64,000 bases of DNA from Euryodendron excelsum (taxonomy: Eukaryota > Streptophyta > Magnoliopsida > Ericales > Pentaphylacaceae). The notes under the pieces were generated by a model. That model worked only from the letters and a program-made list of their open reading frames with translations. It made no database searches and had not been told where the DNA came from. The stretch covers positions 6,352,501 through 6,416,500 of the forward strand of contig CM065393.1 of NCBI GenBank assembly GCA_033060915.1, in the 5' to 3' direction. Of this stretch, positions 56,229 to 64,000 are shown piece by piece. Numbering within the stretch: the stretch's first letter is position 1; the number at the start of each line of letters is the position of its first letter. Both the position numbers and the translations under genes were made by a program.

Positions 56229-58540
56229 AGCTCACACAAAAAGGAATGTCTACTAGCCTCCTCCCCACCCCCTGCCCTTTATGTCTCCGCAAGTTGACAG
56301 TGACCTAACATAAAAAGGTAACTCTTTACAATCAAGTCCGCGGCATCTCAGTTCGATTTTTTAGTTTCATCTTCTGCAAATCGTTGAGACTACACTTAGT
56401 AGAGTGGTTCTGAAAACAGGTTTTGTATAGGCTGCCTTTGGTAATTTGGTTTTCAATTCAGTTTTAGAAAGAAAAAAAAAATTGTTATTTTTAGTGTCTT
56501 CAGAACTTCGATTTTCTTATCTCTGAAATCACAAAAGGCGATAATTTCTTACTCTTTATGTTTGCGAAAAACTCAAAAAAGTGAAAATGAAAATGAAACA
56601 AGATCGAACGGGACGAAGGAAGAATTCAATATCAGTGGTTCACTAATTAGTTTAAAATTTCGAATAACCTTAAAAACAATCATTAATATTGTGCTCATCC
56701 AAACTCCCAAACCCCAATTTGTTTTATGTTTTTTGTAAATTTGCAAGCAAGAAAAGGGATAAAAATGGTGTTCAAGTATTTTACGAGACTCAAACCCAGC
56801 ATAACTGTATTAGAACTTTCTAAAGATACCATCCTGCAAATTTATTTTGCCAACAAAAATCCAACAATTAAAGCTAAAATTGCGTTTGAAGTGAAAGCAA
56901 CAATACACATTGTTTTTGTTATTTTTAGTTTGATTTGGTTGGTCGGCGCCTCCCTATTGTTTGAGAAATAAATAGTACTTACATTTCAATGAGACCTCAT
57001 GCTCAATAGTTTAAAGCAATCATATGTACATCTTTTAGCCATTTGATCTAAGATGTTGATGCATTAATGTATAGACAATTTTCATACGATTATTAAACAT
57101 TTCAACAGTAAAGAAGAATCCAAACTTTGATATCAAATCCAAACACATAAAAGTCTAATAAATTTTCCCTTCATCAGCGTCGCCCGCCGCCCCACTGTAT
57201 GCATTGAAGGTTCATTATTAAATGAAAGTCGGTTTAATGAAAATGATTCTCTTATTATCAAGAAATAGAAATTTATTTCGCCGCATTTTACTGCCCAAAA
57301 GGAAAAAAAAATTTCTCGAACAATTTTATTTGCATTTTGCAAAGATGAAGGACCAAAGGTTGTATGCTTGTATCACCTAACGATTGTTTTGTTTCCTATA
57401 ATATTTTTACTGTACATTCCACATTTATATTTTCTGTATTGATTCTCGTTTCTGTTTGTCAAATTGGCCACAATGGCCTGTATCCTATTTGGTATTGGTG
57501 GGTAAGCTCAACTTATTCATCTGATTCCCACATTCAACCAACCATTTGTTCTAACGGAAAGGAACACTAAATTTCCTTTGCTTATGACTTAGTTTCATAC
57601 CTGCTCTCGTTATTATTATGGCTTTTGATTGGATTCGGTAGGTTGGTGCCCTCACGGGCTCAAGAATTTCACAAAAGGGAGTGAAAAGGAGAAATTTTTT
57701 TTAATGATATTGTTATCGCAACTATCAATCAATGCCACATAAATTTAAGTTTTATAATAGAAGATCCATATATAATAAAAGTAAAATCATAACTAATGTA
57801 TTACCTACAAATAAAAATACTATATTTACATTAAATTTATTCTTTCAAAGTCATCTTACCTATCACATTTTATCAAAAAAGTAATTTTTTACGTTAAAAA
57901 TATTTAATACCCAACATAATTCACGTTAATCATATATAGAATAGAAAATGACTGTTACAATATAAAAAGCTTACATATCAATATAGTAATATCTGTTAGG
58001 TTCAACATTACTTTTATATGCATAACAAATGTCAAAATAGAATAAAAATAATAGTAGTCATTGGAATAAATACTGATTTTAGATTATGAAAAGTAACGTG
58101 ACCAATAAAAAATATTGAAATGAGTAAAATGTTAGACAAAATTTGAAAGAAACAAGGAAAAATTATTTGGATTTAGGAAGAGCAAAGGTAAAATTACTTG
58201 AGTTTTGGGGGACCAACTCATCTATGCTATCATAAATATTCAAAAATACATGGGGCCTAAGAAATTTTTTTTAAAATTAGGAGAGGCCAACTTACTTATT
58301 GTATCATAAATATTTAAAATTACATAGGGTCAAGAAAATATTTTTAAAAGTTAGTGAGTCGTGGCCCCCGCCTACCCCCGTGGGTTCACTAGTAGGTGCA
58401 CCTTGCTATTTAAGAGATAAATTAGAAAATTTTTAGAGGAATACTTTGACTAGTGGGGTTAGGTGTGTGCTAATAAGCCCCCACCCATGCCCTTAGTCGT
58501 AAATTCAACTCACCTTCACTGATGGCTACACCTCTAACTA
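56229..58540. other. Intergenic DNA with a short tandem pair
   Basis: No supported gene. At about 58205-58355 a roughly 75-bp unit (CCAACT...TATCATAAATATTCAAAA) occurs twice in tandem, and the flank has GTGGCCCCCGCCTACCCCC, suggesting an old non-autonomous DNA element (about 57640-58400). Ends were not confirmed. Confidence 0.4.
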
Positions 58541-59349
58541 GCATAGTTAGTAAAATACGGGATGGTAAAAAAGAATAGTATATAATACGTACATATTTAA
58601 TACAATTTTTTTAAAAAAAATGGTAATAAAATTTGGCATAAAAATACTAGAATGCAAAAAATACGAATATACAATTATCCAAGTATTATACGAATATTAA
58701 TTAAAAAATTAGGACAAAAAATACGGTAATATTTATAAGTAATTTATTTTTATATATGTTAGTATATAGTAATTTTGTCTCATAAATATTATTTTTTAAA
58801 ATATATCACTAACAAATAGTTAAATTAAAGTGGTAGATAATTAGATTTTATTAATTCAATACTTGGTATAAAAATGGGTTAATTTGTCAATTTTAATATG
58901 TAATTTAATATATCGAGAATTGATGAGAAGGTATATAAAAATATGTTTAATGATTTAAATATATCTAATATTAAAAAAATATCCCAAAAATATATGACAA
59001 GATACTAGTAAAGATACACATCATGAGTTATATAAGTTTTTTCTATAATGGATAAAGTCAAATAATTTTAATGGTCAATAACTTTACTATTATAATTATA
59101 TATTAAGTCTAGAACTAATAATATGCTAAAATTATATTGAATTATATCAAATTATATCTAATTTTTAATTGAGGTTTTTTTGTCAAAAGTATAATACGCA
59201 AAACGTTTAATATGTGTACAACATTGTCCAACTAAAAAAATGTTTATTTTTATTAGGTTTGAAATTTAGATAAAAAACAGAATTTTTTATTTATTTATAT
59301 ATACTTATATGTATTATACATAAATAGTATAAATATTTACTAACTATGC
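58541..59349. mobile_element. TA-flanked inverted-repeat element, 809 bp
   Basis: The left end GCATAGTTAGTAAAATAC and the reversed right end GCATAGTTAGTAAATATT are near-identical inverted termini. Each is bordered by TA (58539-58540 and 59350-59351), the target duplication expected of Tc1/mariner-type (Stowaway-like) elements. The interior is extremely AT-rich with recurring AATACG motifs and no coding frame. It is longer than most Stowaway MITEs, so another TA-inserting family is possible. Confidence 0.65.
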
Positions 59350-59351
59350 TA

Positions 59352-59481
59352 ACTAATGGCAATAAAATAAAATGGAGAATACTTTCAGATTAGCATCAAT
59401 CATTCAACCAGGCCACCCCACATAAAAAACAAAAAAATGTCCACCCAAAAAAACACCCGCACCAACATAAATATATGTGCA

Positions 59482-59512
<31 letters not shown>

Positions 59513-60848
59513 CGCTTGGATGTATATATGACTAATTGTAGAGCTCATGGTGAAACCTTAATCATAGTCTTTTGCCATGCTTACGTATAACAATAGAACT
59601 GATGTATTTGAGAATCTTATTATTTATAGAAATATGGGATATAAAAGGGTTACATAATTAATGTTATAGCTTTAACTAGGCTACATTAATTAATATTTCA
59701 ATTTTGGAGTTTTGCTGTTGTAACCTTTGTCAATTTGTAATGCTCTATGTTGTATTGATTATGCTTACATATATTCTAAATTATGAGAGTGATGCGTATA
59801 CATGCCTAACATAATAAGACAAATGAATCTTAATCAATCATGAATTGTCCCATAAATATGTACTACCATTCGTACTAATGAATATTAATAAAATATAAAG
59901 TGTGCTAAGGTTAGACATTACACAAAAGCCAATTAGAGTGAAATTATAATGAATTTCGATATGAACTTGTTAGGTTCTTTTTCTCATTTTTACTAGCTTT
60001 TGGTTTTGGTTTGCGGTAAAAAAAATATGAAAGTCTACATTAAAGTCGCATAAAAATGGCATAAATTAAATTTCGGTTAAAAAAAAGTTAATAAAAAAAA
60101 CTAGTTAAAAAATCTGGTAAAAATGGTAATCCAAATGGGGACAAGCTTTTGATTTTATCTGTCTTGCATGTAATTGCAGCAGGGTGGAGGCTTCCAATAA
60201 ATTTTCTCCATTGACTTGATTTATCAGCTCCCATAACCTCAAAGAAGACCATAAAAAAATTACATCACAAGAGCAAGTATAAGATAGATTGAAACTGACA
60301 AGATTTCACCATTGAATTTTAATCACATTTTCCAAAGAGTAATTCTATACATAATTATCCAGTTTCTTAATTTCTTTTCTAATTCTTAGACAGAAGCTTA
60401 TAGAATTACATTAATAAATTCACGTGGAACCCATTTAATTTGATTTACTTGTTATCCAATCAATTAGAAAAGCGGTTAAACATAAAATAAGTAATAACAT
60501 ATGTTGTCTGCAATTTCATGATTAATAATAACTAATAACAACTGTCTAACACTTAGCATGATAAACAAGTTAGAAATTGAGTCTTAATATGATGAGCTAA
60601 GTTCATATGACACAATATTGTCTACTTTGAGCCTTAACTCTCATGATTTTAAAATGAATTGAATCAAATAGATATAAGTGCCTAAACATATAACATGTTA
60701 GATCATAGTGCCACTAGTAGTGTAGCCTACTAGATTTCTGGTCCTCCTTTTCCCAGTGATGTGAGATCACAACAGATAGCATAAAGGGCAGCCTGTCACA
60801 GTCGTAATTAGTCAGGTATCTTGCTCCTGCCCACATATATTTGCCCAG
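59352..60848. other. AT-rich intergenic DNA
   Basis: No gene is recognised. A (TA)n run lies at about 59487-59506. Remaining sequence is low-complexity AT-rich. Confidence 0.4.
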
Positions 60849-60985
60849 GGGTACCTCCTCACAAAGGGGGTTGTAGTGACCAGATTTGGGCGACTGTTTA
60901 CCAAAAACACAGGTCTTTGCAAAGTCGTAAGACCATGTATGGGGGTTGATGCCTGCCTAGTGCCAGGAGGTCAAGGAAGTTGGTC
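60849..60985 (+). pseudogene. rrn23: Plastid 23S rRNA fragment in nuclear DNA (NUPT part 1)
   Basis: About 137 bases match, from memory, the plastid 23S rRNA: CCTCCTCACAAAGGGGG, CGACTGTTTACCAAAAACAC, GCAAAGTCGTAAGACCATG and GGTCAAGGAAGTTGGT in order. Differences from the plastid sequence I recall are mostly C-to-T or G-to-A, as expected from deamination of methylated cytosine after transfer to the nucleus. It is far too short to function and sits in AT-rich nuclear DNA. Confidence 0.88.
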
Positions 60986-60988
60986 ACT

Positions 60989-61095
60989 AAACCCAATGCC
61001 TACATTGCATTCGCAGGTAAAAAAGTAATTGAAAAAACATTGAATAAAACAGTACCTGAAGGTTTGCAAGCGCCGAATATTTATTCCAGAAGGGT
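60989..61095 (+). pseudogene. accD: Plastid accD fragment in nuclear DNA (NUPT part 2)
   Basis: The reading frame gives [20 protein letters not shown], then VPEGLQA. This is the C-terminal part of the plastid-encoded acetyl-CoA carboxylase carboxyltransferase beta subunit, which forms part of the first enzyme of fatty-acid synthesis in plastids. It starts within a few bases of the rRNA fragment, although rrn23 and accD are far apart in ordinary plastomes. The match ends at a T-run at 61096. It is a nuclear pseudogene piece. Confidence 0.85.
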
Positions 61096-62504
61096 TTTTT
61101 TTTTTTTTTTCCTAACCAAGTGTTCGGATCAGCTTACGCGTACTTCGACTAATTTTAAAGTCTGTGTAGTCTTCCCGTCCCACACAAATCACGTGATTCT
61201 AAAAGGGCTTCTTCGACCTTATTGTTCCATGTAATTCTTCAAAAAAAAAATTCACAATTAATATTATTAGACATGGCCATCATTTAACAAGATACATGTG
61301 TACGAACAAACCTAACCCTAAAAATTCTTTGTTTTTTTACTATCTAGATTTTTCTAATATATATATATATATATGTTATCTTTTGACAACTCATAAGTTT
61401 ATATATGGAAAATATAAAATGAAAATCCAACCCTTTGGCCCCACGGGAACTCTGGATTTAGGAATTAGTAGTCTATTGTCTATGGATATCATCCTATTCC
61501 ATAAGTTAGCTTCTATATTTATTTATGTTTATAGTAGGTTATCTCTAAAATCAATGGGCACAAGTGTTTGTCAAACCATATTAAACATTGTTTTCGTTGT
61601 ACCTAATTACCTTTTTTTAGTTGTTATCCTGTTGGATCCCAATGTAAGTGTGCTTTATATTAAGAGTGGCGGCTCATTGTTGAAAAAGCATAAAAAAAAA
61701 TTGAAATACTCAAGAGGAGTCCGAATTGTAATACTTTAATTGCAATTTCCTGTATCATAACATTGTATTTAGTTTCTTAACATTCAATTGACATATCAAC
61801 CGGTGACAAAATTCGACCATGCCAAGAAGCTTAATTAATCTTCTGATGACTTCAAATAACTATGAGGGGAAACAAAACTAATATTATTGATTATTTTATG
61901 AAGTTCTTATTTTACAAAATCATTTACAAGGAAGCTTCTTGTCCAAATTCATTAGTAGTGAAAGCAACTTCTTTGATTACTTTATCACAAAGTAACCAAA
62001 GGATTCAACACATCTAAATTGTTGACTATAGTTTTCATTTTTGTTTTGGAAAGAAGTACTTTACATTAAGAAGTAGTTACGAAGAATTCAGATAAGCCAT
62101 AGCAAGATAGTAATAAAGGAAATACTTAATTCAGTATTCTAAAATACTTATGCTGTCCGTTTTTGACTTGGCTTCCTGCAAAAGTAGACAAAGAAACAAA
62201 ATGGAAAACATGCATGCTCAATTTCCAGGCTGTGTTATTGACCAAAAGAGAAGAAAGTGCCTTGTGGATTCGAACTGGATGGAGTTTCCACCAACCACAA
62301 CTCTGCATGTCATGCTATCAATCATCAAAAACAAGCTAGTGGGTCCCAACTATGCCCATTACCAACCAAAGAAATTCTGGGTTGGCTTCTATCTTGCAAT
62401 TGCGTTGACGGTGATGTTGATGTTGACTAAGATAACCAATATTAAAAGGATCTTAATGCATAGCATCTCTTTTTTTCTTATAAACGCAGAGCTACTGGGT
62501 CACC

Positions 62505-62506
<2 letters not shown>
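61096..62506. other. Intergenic DNA downstream of the plastid insertion
   Basis: After a T-run, 61111-61230 (with GTGTTCGGATCAGCTTACGC) is less AT-rich than its surroundings and may be another transferred or dispersed sequence, not identified. The long open frames at 61296-61739 and 62150-62554 have no recognised family, skewed composition and no splice or promoter context. Confidence 0.35.

Positions 62507-62541
<35 letters not shown>
62507..62541. repeat. (ATT)n microsatellite
   Basis: About eleven uninterrupted trinucleotide units; it accounts for the Leu-rich end of one overlapping open frame. Confidence 0.95.
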
Positions 62542-64000
62542 TATTTATACGTAAGGTTTTTGTTTCTTCATGGCATTATGCTAAAGTATCAAAAAAAGAA
62601 GAGACAAAAAGAGGAACACGCACAAGGATGCATGATTTTGCATGTATCTCATTGTCTTTGTGAAGGAGTTGAGTGTCAGACTGCCCAAGTTTACCTCCCT
62701 TGACTTGCAGCTCTCTTTCCAAGAAAATTAGTTGAATGTTTCACACCACTTTGATATTTTCCTAGAAAATTACAAGGGAAAGGGAAATTAAAACGATTTG
62801 TCAAAATTCTAGGTAACTGCAGTGAAACTAGAAGGAAAAGCCTAAAATGGACACGATTAAGTTCTGAGTCCAACTCCTGCCAATACTCATATTGGTATTT
62901 GATTGGCTATTTTATTAACTCAGTTGTCAAGATTTGAGTTGGACTTCCTCAATGGTGGTTGGATTTATTATAACGCTATGTTTGTTAGACTTTCTCACAA
63001 AGATTAAGTTATAGTTTGATATGTTTTTATGATATACTTAAACAAAGATTTCCTATCAATTGACAAAAAACAAAGTATAACTCTGTATTATACTTTAACA
63101 GTATAATGCCTCAAATTTTAACAGCAAATTGGATGTAATTAAGATCCAAGCCGCAATTATTTTACTCCAACTTTTTATTTTTTTTTGTGTTTTAGCTTAC
63201 CTTCTGCATGGGTTTAGGAAAACGGTGTTGGGCTCCTGTCCTCAAATATGCTTTGGTAGGTTCTTTCTCTATATATCACAAATTAAAATAAAAAATTTGT
63301 AAAAAAAACACAAATTGTTAAAAAGAAACAAATAATACTACACAAGCAGAAGTTTTTGCTAACAACTCGGCTCCTATTGATCCTTCTAATTGAAAACAAA
63401 ATACCCACCGCTCTAGCTCAACATTTTATAGATGCCACTTTCATATCATTTGGAATGAGATTTTGAAAAAAATTATGCTTTGTATATTTTCTTTTCGAAA
63501 AACGCTATATAGTGTGTAGTTCTTATTGGACATAATTTTATTTTTCATCTCAATTTTTACTCCTATACAAAAGGTAGTGAGATTTATATTAATAAACGCA
63601 AGTAAAATCACTTGTGCCTACAAGTAAAAAAAATATTAATGTGAAATAAATTATGGGTGGTACTTTTTTTTTTTTTTTTTTCAAATGTGAAAAACCGACC
63701 ATTGATTAAACACCAGGCATTTGGCAAATAAGTGCCACTATGGACCGCCCATCATTGCTTATTAAATGAACTTTTGTGTATTTGAATGGGGATAGTGTTG
63801 ATACAGGAGGACCCCCAAACAGAGCACTTTTTTGACGTCTCATTTATTTTCCATTCATTGATCATGAATCCTTTTTTATTTTTTATTTTTAATTTTTTAT
63901 TTCCTTTTTTTTTTCTGACATCAATTGGACGAAGAGCGGGATCCAGATGACCCATGACCACATATGGCACACGTGCATTGCCTACGACCACAAAAGAAAA
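62542..64000. other. AT-rich intergenic DNA to window end
   Basis: No gene, RNA gene or element end could be supported. It contains long T-runs (for example 63666-63681). Confidence 0.4.

Noticed and set aside
60849..61095. Contamination of the assembly by plastid DNA
   Set aside because: The two pieces come from separate plastome loci, are decayed, and continue without break into AT-rich nuclear sequence on both sides.
61296..61739. 147-codon ORF, hydrophobic
   Set aside because: No recognisable domain, AT-driven composition, no splice or promoter context, and the frame runs through a (TA)n stretch.
62150..62554. 134-codon ORF ending in poly-Leu
   Set aside because: The end is the (ATT)n microsatellite; the rest matches no family I recognise.
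1..64000. CRISPR array, operons or prokaryotic signals
   Set aside because: No spaced direct-repeat array of CRISPR type exists; spliced genes and plant transposons show eukaryotic nuclear DNA.

Overview
The window is nuclear DNA from a flowering plant, probably a eudicot. It has spliced genes with GT-AG introns, AT-rich intergenic DNA, many LTR-retrotransposon, LINE, SINE and MITE remnants, long GA/CT microsatellites and a decayed plastid insertion. Only two intact protein-coding genes are supported. They converge: one on the + strand (start codon 5703, stop 42366-42368), one on the - strand (start codon 49947, stop 43914-43916).

The + strand gene has five exons, encodes 295 residues and appears to be the EBS7 orthologue, an ER-membrane component of plant ER-associated degradation (ERAD). 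Its 888-nt coding sequence is spread over 36.7 kb, mostly because intron 1 is 25.6 kb and intron 4 is 7.9 kb. Intron 1 holds a LINE remnant split by a Tourist-type MITE, LTR pieces, a Copia element, a large inverted repeat, a Gypsy element on the opposite strand, a Mutator-like element with a perfect 9-bp target duplication, a tRNA-derived SINE with a perfect 12-bp target duplication, a 78-bp minisatellite and a 141-bp tandem duplication. Intron 2 holds a hAT-type MITE. Intron 4 holds a Gypsy element that has lost RT, RNase H and most of its integrase, inserted in an older tandem repeat.

The - strand gene has five exons, encodes 859 residues and is a TBC-domain Rab GTPase-activating protein of the TBC1D5-like plant type, with both catalytic fingers present. 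From memory, Arabidopsis has the same two families side by side (AT4G29950 and AT4G29960), so the pair looks like conserved microsynteny. Both act on the endomembrane system, but nothing in the sequence shows co-regulation.

Upstream of the first gene (1-5600) are a candidate Helitron terminus, a MITE, a tRNA-like repeat, a degenerate hAT transposon and an 84-bp (AG)n tract. Downstream of the second gene (50.6-64 kb) there is no convincing gene. That stretch has a family of AT-rich dispersed repeats, a duplicated block differing mainly by indels, an 809-bp TA-flanked inverted-repeat element, and a plastid-derived insertion that fuses a 23S rRNA piece to an accD piece.

I found no new biological system. 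The most useful observations are the repeat-inflated but apparently intact EBS7 gene, the roughly 600-bp-arm inverted repeat in its first intron, and the chimeric, C-to-T decayed plastid insertion.
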